Below are positions 1 through 9,359 of a DNA stretch of 64,000 nt, one piece after another (position 1 is the first letter of the stretch; each line of letters begins with the position of its first letter). The translations under genes and the position numbers were made by a program. A model generated the notes under the pieces. That model saw only the letters and a list, made by a program, of their open reading frames with translations. It ran no database searches and had not been told where the DNA came from. Where the stretch lies: the NCBI RefSeq assembly GCF_009812055.1, contig NZ_WQNH01000001.1, positions 1 to 64,000 on the forward strand. The letters run 5' to 3'. The DNA comes from Chelativorans xinjiangensis. Lineage in GTDB: Bacteria; Pseudomonadota; Alphaproteobacteria; Rhizobiales; Rhizobiaceae.

Positions 1-2
1 TG

Positions 3-134
3 ACCGTCGTGGGCGTGAAACGGCCGCGGACGGAGTTCACCTATGCGACGCCGGAAACCATGATCGAGCGGGGCGACCTGCTGATTGTGTCGGGCCCAAC
101 CAAGCTGGTGGAAAAGTTCGCGGCGATCGGCTGA
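3..134 (+). CDS. TrkA-C domain protein, C-terminal end (partial)
   Basis: The window opens inside a gene read from base 3 to the TGA at 132-134; only the last 43 codons are present. The peptide contains the stretches VVGVKRPRTEFTYATPET and GDLLIVSGPTKLVEKFA. This is the typical end of a TrkA-C (RCK-C) domain, where a pattern of 'high-impact residue, then GD.L.V.G....v..F' closes the ligand-binding fold. Such domains regulate K+ channels and K+ uptake systems (TrkA/KtrA type) or Na+/solute antiporters. The N-terminal part that would tell these apart is outside the window. The family call is reasonable; the exact transporter is unknown. Confidence 0.6.
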   Translation, partial: TVVGVKRPRTEFTYATPETMIERGDLLIVSGPTKLVEKFAAIG

Positions 135-183
135 CGAGCCACGACCGCGATCAAGCGGCCAGCCTGGTTACCCGGAGTGCGGT

Positions 184-591
184 TCAGGGCGTCGCGAAGC
201 CGCTTCCGCGGCGGGCCGCATCGACGCTCCACGCGCCACCTCCCGCGAAGAAGAAGTAGAGGAAGATGAAGCTGAAGAGGATCGCCGCATCGCCCTGGTT
301 GAAAATCGGATAGAAATTTTGCGGTGCGTGCGCCATGAAATAAGCGACCGCCATGTTGCCGGACAGAACGAACGCGACGGGCCGGGTGAAGAACCCGATC
401 GCCAGCAGTATGCCGCCGATCACCTCGATCAGGCCCTGAACCAGGAAAAGCCCCGACAGTTGCATCGGCTCGGCCTCGGGCGGAAAATTGAAAAGCTTCT
501 GGGTTCCGTGCTCCAGGAACAGGAGCGCCGACATGATCCTCACGACGCTTAACCACTGCGGCGCCCAGGCCGAAATCCTGTCGAAATTCAT
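184..591 (-). CDS. DoxX family membrane protein
   Basis: This 135-residue integral membrane protein has about four hydrophobic segments. It shows the DoxX hallmarks: an early LFLEHGTQKLFNF segment (general pattern R...G..F..HG..KLF), a second helix with IEVIGGILLAIGFFTRPVA, and a third with SGNMAVAYFMAHAPQNF. DoxX-type proteins are small inner-membrane proteins linked to quinone or thiol redox functions, but the biochemical role of most is unknown. The start ATG at 589-591 is preceded on the minus strand by a good GGAGG ribosome site. It points away from the LacI gene to its right and converges on the TrkA-C gene to its left. Length is typical for the family. Confidence 0.85.
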   Translation of the reverse strand: MNFDRISAWAPQWLSVVRIMSALLFLEHGTQKLFNFPPEAEPMQLSGLFLVQGLIEVIGGILLAIGFFTRPVAFVLSGNMAVAYFMAHAPQNFYPIFNQGDAAILFSFIFLYFFFAGGGAWSVDAARRGSGFATP

Positions 592-660
592 CAGATCGCC
601 TCCTTCATGGTCACCGGCGATTCTGGCCGGCAGGCTGAGCCATCAATGATTTCCGCGCTT

Positions 661-766
661 ATAGCATTTTGCAGTCAGGTGGAATCACCTGACGTCCGCA
701 TAAATGCGGAAAAACAAAGAGATAGAGCGTCCTTTGTGCGTCCAAATGGACGCACGGCGCTCTAGC
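661..766. repeat. Dispersed palindromic intergenic repeat (rhizobial RIME-like)
   Basis: This stretch in the 377-base gap between DoxX and the LacI gene holds three small inverted repeats: CAGGTG/CACCTG (about 675-691), GTCCGCAT/ATGCGGA (about 693-710) and TGCGTCCA/TGGACGCA (about 737-755). They are followed and preceded by the string AAAACAAAGAGATAGAGC and CGGCGCTCTAG. The same layout (CGTCCG...GCG.AAAACAA.GAG.TAGA) recurs at 34817-34918 and 38532-38631. I recognise the style as that of dispersed palindromic repeats in Rhizobiales genomes; the family name is from memory. Outside this repeat and the operator/promoter next to the LacI gene I see nothing in the gap. Confidence 0.6.
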
Positions 767-890
767 GAGAATGGCATGATGCATAACGCGAGGCGCAAAA
801 CCAATGATGCCCGGTTCACAGTCGCGTGAGGACGGAACGCGCGTCGCTCGCGCGCCCGTTCTGAAGCAGTGACCCGACGCACGGACTGCC

Positions 891-917
891 TTGCATATGC
901 GCTGCGGTTTCTGTTAT
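891..917 (+). promoter_or_regulatory. Possible promoter of the LacI-led operon
   Basis: TTGCAT at 891-896 could serve as a -35 element and TGTTAT at 912-917 as a -10 element, with a short 15-base spacer; TTATGA at 914-919 would give 17. Both fits are poor. The main support is that the -10 region overlaps the operator palindrome at 912-949, the arrangement expected for autorepression. Confidence 0.3.
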
Positions 918-949
918 GACACCGATGTCATGACATCGGTGTCATAACA
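912..949. promoter_or_regulatory. 38-bp perfect palindrome: two overlapping LacI-type operators
   Basis: The left arm TGTTATGACACCGATGTCA (912-930) is exactly complementary to 931-949. Inside it are two 16-bp LacI-type operators, ATGACACCGATGTCAT at 916-931 and ATGACATCGGTGTCAT at 930-945, each with the central CG typical of the family and sharing the two bases AT at 930-931. Their centres are 14 bp apart. It lies about 20 bases upstream of the likely TTG start of the adjacent LacI-family gene, so it is almost certainly that regulator's own binding site. Confidence 0.8.
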
Positions 950-968
950 TCGCATGCGGGAGGACGAT

Positions 969-2036
969 TTGGCGACCATCTACGACGTTGCCAGGAAAGC
1001 GGGTGTGTCGCCGAAAACGGTCTCACGCGTCATGAATGGAGACGCGCCGGTCAATACCGAGACCCGCAAGGCCGTCGAAAGCGCAATGGGCGAGCTCGCC
1101 TATGTGCCCTCGCGCGCTGCGCGCACCATGCGGTCCAACAAGACGGGGCTGGTCGGCCTGATCACCGGCGCGATCAGCACCACGCCGTCCTCGCCCGAAT
1201 CCTCGGGCCTGCCGGACCTTTTGATCGTCCAGGGGATCCTGCGCGTCCTTACCGAAGCAGGCATCACGCTCCTGATCTCCGACACGGGCGGCGATCCGGC
1301 CAACGTCGCGGATCTGACCCGCACCTTCGCCCAGCATCGCGTCGAGGCGCTCATCTATGTCGCCGACTACCATCGCAAGGTCGACCTGCCGGAGATCGCG
1401 CGGGCCGAGACGCTGATCCTCGTGAACTGCTTCGACGATGCGGGAACGCCCTGCGTCCTCCCGGACGACCGCCGCGGCCAGCATGCGCTCGTGGCGCGGC
1501 TGACCGCGGCGGGGCATCGCCGTATCGGCTTCCTCACCTTGCCGGACGACCTCGTTGCGCAAGGGCTGCGTCTTCAAGGCTACCGCGACGCGCTGGAGGA
1601 GGTGGGCATCGCATACGACCCGGACCTCGTCGCCGTCGCCGGCCTCCACAACAGCGGTCCGCGCGAGGTCACGCTGATCGGTGACGCCATCGCGCGCATG
1701 ATGGCGCTCGACGCGCCGCCGACGGTGCTGTGCTGCGGCAACGACCGGATGGCGCTGCAGGTCTACGGCATATTGCGCAGCCGCGGCATCGCGGTGCCGG
1801 GAGACATCTCCGTCGCCGGCTTCGACGATTACAAGCTCATATCCGAAACGCTCTACCCGCCGCTGACGACGGCGGTGCTTCCCTATCAGGCCATGGGCGA
1901 GAAGGCGGCGCACATGCTGCTCGAACGCCTGCGCGCGAACGCACCCGCAAAGGGCGGGCCATCGCCACTGATAAGCGGTCCGGTTGTCTGGCGCCAATCG
2001 GTCACCGAGCAAAACCCGAGCGCCCAAACGGGATGA
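969..2036 (+). CDS. LacI family transcriptional regulator
   Basis: A LacI/GalR-type sugar-responsive DNA-binding protein. The N-terminal helix-turn-helix is clear (TIYDVARKAGVSPKTVSRVMN) with the hinge-helix region around AYVPSRAARTMRS, followed by a periplasmic-binding-protein-like effector domain. I chose the TTG at 969 as start: it gives the family-typical ATIYDVARKAG beginning and has a strong GGGAGGA site at 958-964, whereas the ATG at 954 has no ribosome site. The protein is then 355 residues, a normal length. It is 30 bases upstream of a binding-protein gene and probably heads the operon to 7444. It likely binds the double operator at 912-949 and is relieved by the transported sugar. 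The sugar itself is not identified. Confidence 0.92.
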   Translation: MATIYDVARKAGVSPKTVSRVMNGDAPVNTETRKAVESAMGELAYVPSRAARTMRSNKTGLVGLITGAISTTPSSPESSGLPDLLIVQGILRVLTEAGITLLISDTGGDPANVADLTRTFAQHRVEALIYVADYHRKVDLPEIARAETLILVNCFDDAGTPCVLPDDRRGQHALVARLTAAGHRRIGFLTLPDDLVAQGLRLQGYRDALEEVGIAYDPDLVAVAGLHNSGPREVTLIGDAIARMMALDAPPTVLCCGNDRMALQVYGILRSRGIAVPGDISVAGFDDYKLISETLYPPLTTAVLPYQAMGEKAAHMLLERLRANAPAKGGPSPLISGPVVWRQSVTEQNPSAQTG

Positions 2037-2066
2037 AAGATCCCTGTCACGGAGGAGGAAATACCT

Positions 2067-3332
2067 ATGAGGAAGACATCATTGTTCGCCGCCGCGCTTC
2101 TGGCGTCCGCCGCGCTGCCGTATGCGGCGCATGCGCAGACCGAACTCAGCATGTGGTACCACGGTGCCGGCAACGAGGTTGAATCGAAGCTGATCAACCA
2201 GATCGTCTCGGACTTCAACGAGAGCCAGTCCGACTGGAAGGTGGTGATCGAGAGCTTCCCGCAGAGCTCCTACAACGATTCCGTCGTGGCCGCCGCGCTT
2301 GCCGGAAACCTGCCCGACATCATCGACGTCGATGGTCCGGTGATGCCCAACTGGGCCTGGTCCGGTTACATGCAGCCGCTGTCCATCGACGAGAGCATCA
2401 TCGAGAACTTCCTGCCCGGCACCAAGGGCTACTGGAACGACGAACTCTATTCCATTGGCCTGTGGGACGCGGCCGTGGCGCTCTATGCCCGCGCCTCGAC
2501 GCTCGATGAGCTTGGCTTGCGTCGTCCGACGCTCGAGGAGCCATGGACGGGCGAGGAATTCACGGCGGCCCTCAAGGCAGCCAAGGACAGCGGCAACTAC
2601 AAATTCGCCCTCGACCTCGGCATGAACGACCAGGGCGAGTGGTATCCTTACGCCTTCGCTCCGTTCCTCTGGTCCCGTGGCGGCGGCATCGTCAACCGCG
2701 ACACCTACCAGACCGCCGAGGGCGTGCTGAACGGCGATGCGGCCATCGAATTCGGCGAGTGGTGGCAGTCGCTCTTCGAGGAAGGCTATGCGCCGGGCAC
2801 CAGCGAGACCCCCTCCGACCAGGAGCGCGGCTTCATCGAGGGCGACTTCGCCTTCCAGTGGAACGGCAACTGGCGCGCCGTGGCCACGCTCGAGGAGGTG
2901 GACGACGTGGTCTTCCTGCCCGCGCCCGACTTCGGCGAGGGCAATTATATCGGCGGCGGCTCCTGGCAGTTCGGGATCTCGGCCAGCTCGGAGAACCCGG
3001 AAGGCGCTGCCGCCTTCATCGAGTTCGCGCTTCAGGACAAGTACCTCGCGGCATTCTCCGATGCGATCGGCCTGATCCCCTCGACACCCAGCGCGGCGGC
3101 GATGACCGAGAACTACGCCGGGGGCGGCCCGCTCGAGGCGTTCTTCGCCCTTTCCGAGCAGCAGGCGCAGCTGCGCCCGGTGACGCCGGGCTATGTCGTC
3201 CAGTCCAAGGTCTTCACCAAGGCTCTGGCCGATATCGCCAACGGCGCCGACGTCGGCGACACGCTCGATGCCGCCGTCGACGAGATCGATGCCGACATCA
3301 AGCGCAACCAGGGCTACGGCCACGAAGGCTGA
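2067..3332 (+). CDS. Extracellular sugar-binding protein of CUT1 ABC importer 1
   Basis: A 421-residue periplasmic solute-binding protein (family 1, MalE-like). It starts with a Sec signal peptide: MRKTSLF, a hydrophobic stretch and a cleavage site near AHA-QT (about residue 23). The mature part shows the usual order of the family, with LPDIIDVDGP near residue 90 and ENPEGAAAFIEFAL in the C-terminal lobe. A strong GGAGGAGG site lies just before the ATG. It follows the LacI gene and precedes two permease genes, so it delivers the substrate to that importer. The GH32/GH68-like hydrolase in the same operon suggests a fructose-containing glycoside, but this is inference. Confidence 0.9.
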   Translation: MRKTSLFAAALLASAALPYAAHAQTELSMWYHGAGNEVESKLINQIVSDFNESQSDWKVVIESFPQSSYNDSVVAAALAGNLPDIIDVDGPVMPNWAWSGYMQPLSIDESIIENFLPGTKGYWNDELYSIGLWDAAVALYARASTLDELGLRRPTLEEPWTGEEFTAALKAAKDSGNYKFALDLGMNDQGEWYPYAFAPFLWSRGGGIVNRDTYQTAEGVLNGDAAIEFGEWWQSLFEEGYAPGTSETPSDQERGFIEGDFAFQWNGNWRAVATLEEVDDVVFLPAPDFGEGNYIGGGSWQFGISASSENPEGAAAFIEFALQDKYLAAFSDAIGLIPSTPSAAAMTENYAGGGPLEAFFALSEQQAQLRPVTPGYVVQSKVFTKALADIANGADVGDTLDAAVDEIDADIKRNQGYGHEG

Positions 3333-3341
3333 ACCAGGCGC

Positions 3342-3365
3342 GGCTCCCGGCGCGTGCCGGGAGCC
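3342..3365 (+). terminator. Stem-loop after the binding-protein gene (mRNA processing/attenuation)
   Basis: GGCTCCCGG (3342-3350) pairs perfectly with CCGGGAGCC (3357-3365) around a 6-base loop, ten bases after the stop codon of the binding protein and before the first permease gene. There is no U-tract, so it is more likely a 3' stabiliser or attenuator than a full terminator. Confidence 0.55.
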
Positions 3366-3394
3366 ATCTGCCGCGGAACTAGCGGAGGCGGACC

Positions 3395-4465
3395 GTGGGA
3401 TCGAAACTGACGCAATCCAACAGGGCGGGGTGGGCCTTCGCGCTGCCGGGTTTCGGCCTCATCGCGCTCTTCATCATCGTGCCCTTCTTCTTCGCGTTCG
3501 CCCTTTCGCTGACCGATCAAAGGCTCATCTCGCCGAACCCGACCCAGTATGTCGGCCTCGAGAACTACCGCAATTTGCTCGGCCTTGCGGTCATCACGCT
3601 GGAGCCGGAACGCGACGAGAGCGGCGGGATCGTCCGCGACGAGGACGGCGCCCTGCAATATCCAAGGGTCCGCTCCATCACCCGCAGCGACGAATACAGC
3701 CAATATGCCGGCATGCGCGAGTGGTTCCGCTGGCAGTCGGGCGACAATGCGCGGGTGGTGGTCGCCAGCGACGTCATCTTCATGAAGGCGCTCGTCAACA
3801 CGCTGACCTTCGTTATCGTCGTCGCCCCCGTCCAGGGCGGGCTGGCGCTGGTGCTGGCTTTGCTGATCAACCAGAGACTGCGCGGCATCAACGTGTTCCG
3901 CACGGTCTTCTTCATGCCCGTCGTCGTCTCCATCGTCGTCGTCTCGCTTCTGTGGCGCTTCATTTATGACGGCAATGACGGCCTGTTGAACAACCTGCTC
4001 TCGGGCCTCACCTTCGGCCTCTTCAAACCGGTGGACTGGATCGGCAATCCCGACACCGCGCTCGGGTCGATCATCGCCATGTCGATCTGGCAGGCCGTCG
4101 GCTTTCACATGGTGATCTGGCTCGCCGGGCTGCAGACGATCTCGCCGACGCTCTACGAGGCTGCGGCGATCGAGGGCGCATCGAAGTGGCAGACCTTCCG
4201 CTATGTCACCTGGCCCGGGCTGCGCAACACCGCCGTTCTGGTGCTGATCGTCATCACCATGCAGTCGTTCGCACTGTTCGCGCAGATCGACGTGATGACC
4301 AATGGCGGGCCGCTCGACAGCACGCAGACGCTTGTGTTCCAGGCCGTCGAACGCGGTTACGGCAAGCAGGACATTTCCGGCGGATCGACGATCTCCGTAA
4401 TCCTCTTCCTGCTCGTCCTGACCATCTCGCTCATTCAGCGCTACCTGACGCGGGAGCGGAACTGA
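3395..4465 (+). CDS. Sugar ABC permease (MalF type), importer 1
   Basis: A 356-residue inner-membrane permease of the binding-protein-dependent family. After a first membrane helix (about residues 14-35) there is an unusually long extracytoplasmic stretch of about 90 residues (from LTDQRLISPNP to KALVNTLTF) before the next helices, longer than in most 290-310-residue CUT1 permeases but seen in some MalF-like ones. The ATPase-contact EAA loop is present (EAAAIEGASKWQTFRYVTWP). The start is a GTG with a GCGGAGGCGG site in front. Its stop codon overlaps the ATG of the second permease, so the two are translationally coupled. Confidence 0.9.
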   Translation: MGSKLTQSNRAGWAFALPGFGLIALFIIVPFFFAFALSLTDQRLISPNPTQYVGLENYRNLLGLAVITLEPERDESGGIVRDEDGALQYPRVRSITRSDEYSQYAGMREWFRWQSGDNARVVVASDVIFMKALVNTLTFVIVVAPVQGGLALVLALLINQRLRGINVFRTVFFMPVVVSIVVVSLLWRFIYDGNDGLLNNLLSGLTFGLFKPVDWIGNPDTALGSIIAMSIWQAVGFHMVIWLAGLQTISPTLYEAAAIEGASKWQTFRYVTWPGLRNTAVLVLIVITMQSFALFAQIDVMTNGGPLDSTQTLVFQAVERGYGKQDISGGSTISVILFLLVLTISLIQRYLTRERN

Positions 4466-5346
4466 TGGCCACGATCTCCCGCGACAATCGCGGCCTGCGG
4501 CTCGCCGTGCGCTATCTGGTGCTGGTGCTCGTCGCGCTGGTGTTCGCCTTTCCCCTCGTCTTCATGATCGTCTCTTCCCTGAAACCGACGGCGCAGCTCC
4601 TCAGCGACACGTCTTCGCTGCGCGCCTTCCTTCCCGTCGGCGACATCAGCCTGAGCAACTATACAGCCGCCTTCCAGCGCGCGCCCATCGGGCGCTTCGT
4701 GCTCAATTCCGTCTTCGTCACCGTCGTCACCGTGACGGCCTCCCTCTTCCTCTGCTCGCTCGCGGCCTTTTCCTTCACCTATCTGAAATGGCGCGGCAAC
4801 GGCCTGCTTCTGTCGATCGCGCTTGCCACGCTCATCGTCCCCTTCGAGACCATAGCCATACCGCTCCTCCTGTTCGTCTCGCGGCTGCCATGGCTCGGCC
4901 TCGACGGCATCGAGTATGGCTGGCTCAACACTTACCGGGTGCAGATCATCCCCTGGATCGCCGATGCGCTGACGATTTTCCTCTTCGTGCAATATTTCAA
5001 GGATCTGCCCCGCGAGCTCATCGAAGCGGCGCGCGCGGAAGGCGCGTCGTGGTGGCAGATCTATCGAAGGGTGGTGATGCCGCTGTCCGGCCCGGTGCTG
5101 GCGACGGCCGCCATCCTGAAATCGCTGAAGATGTACAACGAGCAATATCTGTGGCCGCTGATCGTCGTGCAGGACGAGGCCCACCGGCCGATCATGGTCG
5201 GGCTCGGCTACTTCTTCCAGCTCAATGTCGCCTGGGGGGAGGTGATGGCCTACCTGTCGGTCATCACCCTTCCCGTTCTTGCCTTCTATCTCGTCCTGCA
5301 ACGCGCCTTCATCGCCTCGATCGCATCGACCGGCGTGAAGGGCTGA
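4465..5346 (+). CDS. Sugar ABC permease (MalG type), importer 1
   Basis: The second permease, 293 residues, begins at the ATG that overlaps the TGA of the first (ATGA at 4462-4467). It has about six membrane helices and an EAA loop reading EAARAEGASWWQIYRRVVMPL cut across the C-terminal third, as in MalG-type CUT1 subunits. The protein ends in the family-typical STGVKG. It pairs with the long permease upstream to make the membrane channel and contacts the MalK-type ATPase encoded at 6374. An upstream in-frame ATG exists but would put the first ~90 residues inside the other permease gene and is rejected. Confidence 0.92.
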   Translation: MATISRDNRGLRLAVRYLVLVLVALVFAFPLVFMIVSSLKPTAQLLSDTSSLRAFLPVGDISLSNYTAAFQRAPIGRFVLNSVFVTVVTVTASLFLCSLAAFSFTYLKWRGNGLLLSIALATLIVPFETIAIPLLLFVSRLPWLGLDGIEYGWLNTYRVQIIPWIADALTIFLFVQYFKDLPRELIEAARAEGASWWQIYRRVVMPLSGPVLATAAILKSLKMYNEQYLWPLIVVQDEAHRPIMVGLGYFFQLNVAWGEVMAYLSVITLPVLAFYLVLQRAFIASIASTGVKG

Positions 5347-5367
5347 AAAAGGGAAAAACTGAAAAAT

Positions 5368-6363
5368 ATGGTTCTGGCGCTCGACGACAAATGGATATGG
5401 GACAGCTGGTACGTCCGCGACGGCGACATCTGGCATGCATTCTTCCTGCAGGCCGACAAGGCGCTGGTGGACCCGGACCTGCGCCACTGGAACGTCAGCC
5501 AGGGCCACGCGACGAGCCGCGATCTCGTTAACTGGACGCATCTCGGCACCTGTTTCTCGCCTGCGCCGGGGCCGGCCTGGGATGACTATACGACATGGAC
5601 CGGTTCGGTCGTGCACGGCGACGAGGGCCTGTGGCACCTGTTCTACACCGGCGCCAGCCACGGGGAGGACGGGCTGATCCAGCGCATCGGCCATGCGACC
5701 TCCACCGATCTTCATTCCTGGAAGCGTGTCGGGCCCGATCCTTGCCTCGATCTCGTCGGAGAGGCGGCGAAGGCCTACGAGGCGGACCACGCGCATGGCT
5801 TCTGGCACGACCGCGCCATGCGTGACCCGTGGGTCATGCGCGATCCGGCGGGCGACGGCTGGCTGATGTATTTCACTGCCCGCGCGGCCGGCATCGCCGA
5901 GCCGAACGGCGGCGGCGCCATCGGCTTCGCCACATCCCCCGATCTCCACCACTGGACCTTGCAGGAGCCCGTTTTCGTCGGCGGCTTCGGGCAGCTTGAG
6001 GTGCCGCAGGTCTTCGAGAAGAACGGCCGCCGGTATTGCCTCTTCTGCACCGCGGCCGAGCACTTCTCCAGGGACCAGGCCGAGGCGGTGCCCGGCGGGC
6101 CGGTTACCGGCACCCATTATCTGGTCGCCGACGATCCCCGCGGGCCATGGCAGGTGGCGCCGGGACCTTTTCTCGACGGTGCCCTGCCGTGCCGGCGCTA
6201 TGCCGCGCGCATTGTCGAGACCGGCGAGGGCATGGCGATCATGGGCTTCGCAGATCGTCCGGACGGCCGCGGCTTCGCCGGCCATATCATGGACCCGGAG
6301 CCCGTCGTCATCGATGAAAATGGCGCGCTGAAGGTCGTCACCAAGACGGCCCTGGCCGTATGA
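5368..6363 (+). CDS. Glycoside hydrolase of the GH32/GH68/GH43 beta-propeller type
   Basis: A 331-residue protein with no signal peptide, so it should act in the cytoplasm on an imported sugar. The three conserved acidic sites of five-bladed propeller fructoside/arabinoside hydrolases are visible: D12 in WIWDSW (nucleophile), D153 in RDPWV (transition-state stabiliser) and E211 in LEVPQ (acid/base). The N-terminal motif reads WDSW, closer to GH68 (levansucrase type) than to the WMNDPNG of GH32. The gene lies between the permease and ATPase genes of the same operon. I infer a hydrolase for a fructose-containing di- or oligosaccharide; GH43-like activity is possible. The exact family needs a profile search. 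Confidence 0.75.
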   Translation: MVLALDDKWIWDSWYVRDGDIWHAFFLQADKALVDPDLRHWNVSQGHATSRDLVNWTHLGTCFSPAPGPAWDDYTTWTGSVVHGDEGLWHLFYTGASHGEDGLIQRIGHATSTDLHSWKRVGPDPCLDLVGEAAKAYEADHAHGFWHDRAMRDPWVMRDPAGDGWLMYFTARAAGIAEPNGGGAIGFATSPDLHHWTLQEPVFVGGFGQLEVPQVFEKNGRRYCLFCTAAEHFSRDQAEAVPGGPVTGTHYLVADDPRGPWQVAPGPFLDGALPCRRYAARIVETGEGMAIMGFADRPDGRGFAGHIMDPEPVVIDENGALKVVTKTALAV

Positions 6364-6373
6364 GGAGGAAGCC

Positions 6374-7444
<1,071 letters not shown>

Positions 7445-7503
7445 GACAGCCTGCTTCAAGCGCGACGCTTCGGCTGTTTGAAAGCGTGCAAAGGCCGCTG
7501 GCC

Positions 7504-7983
7504 TCAGAAGTCGAGCTGCGCCCCGTCCACCACCTCCTTCATGACGAAGAAAGTGCGCGTCTGGCGCACGCCTGGCAGGGCGATGAGCTGGCTTCCGTGC
7601 AGCCGGTTGAAGTCGGCCATGTCGCGGACGCGGATTTTCAGGAAATAGTCGAAGTCGCCCGCCACCAGGTGGCAGTCGAGGATGAAGGGCAGCTTCCGCA
7701 CGGCGGTCTCGAAGGCGGAAAAGCTCTCAGGCGTGGAACGGTCGAGAACCACACCGACGATGACAAGCGCGCCCCGCTCGACGCGCTCGGGCGCGATCGC
7801 CGCATGGACGCCGCGGATATAGCCGGCCCTGAAGAGCCGCTCGGTGCGGCGATGGCAGGTCGCGGCGCTGACGCCCACCAGCCTGGCGAGATCGGCATTG
7901 CTCAAGCCGCCGTCGCGCTGCAGTTGCCGGAGGATCTTGAGATCGATCCGGTCCAGCGCCGCATTATCGGAAGGTTCTCTCAT
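7504..7983 (-). CDS. acdR: Lrp/AsnC family regulator of ACC deaminase
   Basis: A 159-residue Lrp/AsnC-type regulator: N-terminal helix-turn-helix (DLKILRQLQRDGGLSNADLARLVGV / SAATCHRR) and a C-terminal effector domain of the RAM type. It is divergent from acdS with a 144-base gap, the standard position of acdR, whose product activates acdS in response to ACC. I take the ATG at 7981-7983; an upstream in-frame codon at 8001 would fall in the palindrome CTTTTGCAAAAG. That palindrome overlaps the AAAAGG ribosome site, which suggests autoregulation. The name rests on family and position; the sequence itself only proves the Lrp family. Confidence 0.85.
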   Translation of the reverse strand: MREPSDNAALDRIDLKILRQLQRDGGLSNADLARLVGVSAATCHRRTERLFRAGYIRGVHAAIAPERVERGALVIVGVVLDRSTPESFSAFETAVRKLPFILDCHLVAGDFDYFLKIRVRDMADFNRLHGSQLIALPGVRQTRTFFVMKEVVDGAQLDF

Positions 7984-7992
7984 TAAGTCTGC

Positions 7993-8004
7993 CTTTTGCA
8001 AAAG
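7993..8004. promoter_or_regulatory. Palindrome CTTTTGCAAAAG, candidate Lrp-type (AcdR) site
   Basis: A perfect 12-bp palindrome in the acdR-acdS intergenic region, 10-21 bases upstream of the acdR ATG and overlapping its ribosome site. A/T-rich dyads around TGCAAA-like cores fit Lrp-family binding. A half-site TGCAAAAA recurs at the acdS start (8131 onward). Confidence 0.45.
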
Positions 8005-8127
8005 CTTCCATCATGAATGCCATGAGAATGAAGAGCTCATAGCAACTCCATCGGCAACTATGAAAGCACCTTTCGGGGAAAGTTCGCTAGCCTCTCTGCC
8101 GGCTCCACTCCTTCGGAAAGGTTGTAC

Positions 8128-9141
8128 ATGCTGCAAAAATTCGAACGCTATCCGCTTACCTTCGGTCCCACCCACATCGAAAAGCTGGAGCGTCTTTCGG
8201 CGCATCTGGGCGGCGGGGTGGAGCTTTATGCCAAGCGCGAGGACTGCAATTCGGGCCTGGCCTTCGGCGGCAACAAGCTGCGCAAGCTGGAGTATATCGT
8301 GCCCGATGCCATCGCTTCCGGGGCCGATACGCTGGTGTCGATCGGCGGCGTGCAGTCGAACCACACGCGCATGGTCGCCGCCACGGCGGCGAAGATCGGC
8401 TTCAAATGCCGCCTGGTCCAGGAAAGCTGGGTGCCGCACGAGGATGCCGTCTACGACCGCGTCGGCAATATCCTGCTCAGCCGGGTCATGGGCGCGGAGG
8501 TGGAACTGGTCGACGAGGGGTTCGACATCGGCATCCGCGAGAGCTGGGAAAATGCGTTGAGGGATGTCGAAGCGAAGGGCGGCAAGCCCTATCCGATCCC
8601 CGCCGGGGCCTCGGTTCATAAATATGGCGGGCTCGGCTATGTGGGTTTTGCCGAGGAGGTGCGCGCGCAGGAAGCCGAGCTCGGCTTCAAGTTCGACTAT
8701 ATCGTCGTCTGCACGGTGACCGGCTCGACCCATGCCGGCATGCTGGTGGGTTTTGCCGCCGACGGGCGGGCACGAAAGGTGATCGGCATCGACGCCTCGG
8801 CGACCCCCGCGCAGACGAAGGCGCAGGTTCTCGATATCGCACGGAAGACGGCGGCGCTCGTGGACCTCGGGCATGCGATCGAGGAAGACGACGTGGTGCT
8901 GGTCGAGGACTATGCCTATCCGCTCTACGGCGTGCCGTCGGAGGAGACGAAAGAGGCGATCCGCCTATGCGCGCGGCTCGAGGGCATGATGACCGACCCT
9001 GTCTACGAGGGAAAATCCATGCAGGGCATGATCGACCTGGTGAAGAAAGGCTTCTTCCCGGAGGCCTCGAAGGTGCTCTATGCGCATCTGGGGGGCGTGC
9101 CGGCGATCAACGGCTACAGCTACGCGTTCCGGAACGGGTAG
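8128..9141 (+). CDS. acdS: 1-aminocyclopropane-1-carboxylate (ACC) deaminase
   Basis: AcdS cleaves ACC, the plant ethylene precursor, to 2-oxobutyrate and ammonia with pyridoxal phosphate in the cytoplasm. The 337-residue length is the family norm. The PLP lysine is K50 in [10 protein letters not shown]; the substrate serine is S77 in GGVQSNHTR. The residues that separate true ACC deaminases from the related D-cysteine desulfhydrases are present: Tyr-Glu in [11 protein letters not shown] and Leu in YAHLGG. The ATG at 8128 follows a GGAAAGG site at 8116-8122; a TTG two codons earlier is unlikely. Divergent from the Lrp-type acdR. Its presence supports a plant-associated lifestyle and use of ACC as nitrogen source. 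Confidence 0.95.
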   Translation: MLQKFERYPLTFGPTHIEKLERLSAHLGGGVELYAKREDCNSGLAFGGNKLRKLEYIVPDAIASGADTLVSIGGVQSNHTRMVAATAAKIGFKCRLVQESWVPHEDAVYDRVGNILLSRVMGAEVELVDEGFDIGIRESWENALRDVEAKGGKPYPIPAGASVHKYGGLGYVGFAEEVRAQEAELGFKFDYIVVCTVTGSTHAGMLVGFAADGRARKVIGIDASATPAQTKAQVLDIARKTAALVDLGHAIEEDDVVLVEDYAYPLYGVPSEETKEAIRLCARLEGMMTDPVYEGKSMQGMIDLVKKGFFPEASKVLYAHLGGVPAINGYSYAFRNG

Positions 9142-9359
9142 GGCAGCCACCTTCATCGACGTCAATCGTGCGGGGCATGACCGATGCGCGTATCGGTGCG
9201 AAGGCGAACGCGTCCTCAATATCGCTTTTGACAATCCTGCCCCGCCGAGCACGGAAGTTTCTCCGCTCCCAAACATCTTGACCGCCGCGACGCGGTGGGT
9301 CAAACTGCTATGATGTCAGACCAATTCTACGAGCGCATGCCGGTCGGAGCGCGGGGACG

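Noticed and set aside
1023-2027. Long minus-strand frame opposite the LacI gene
   Set aside because: Antisense shadow of a high-GC gene; the product is rich in Arg/Gly/Asp/His with no domain pattern.
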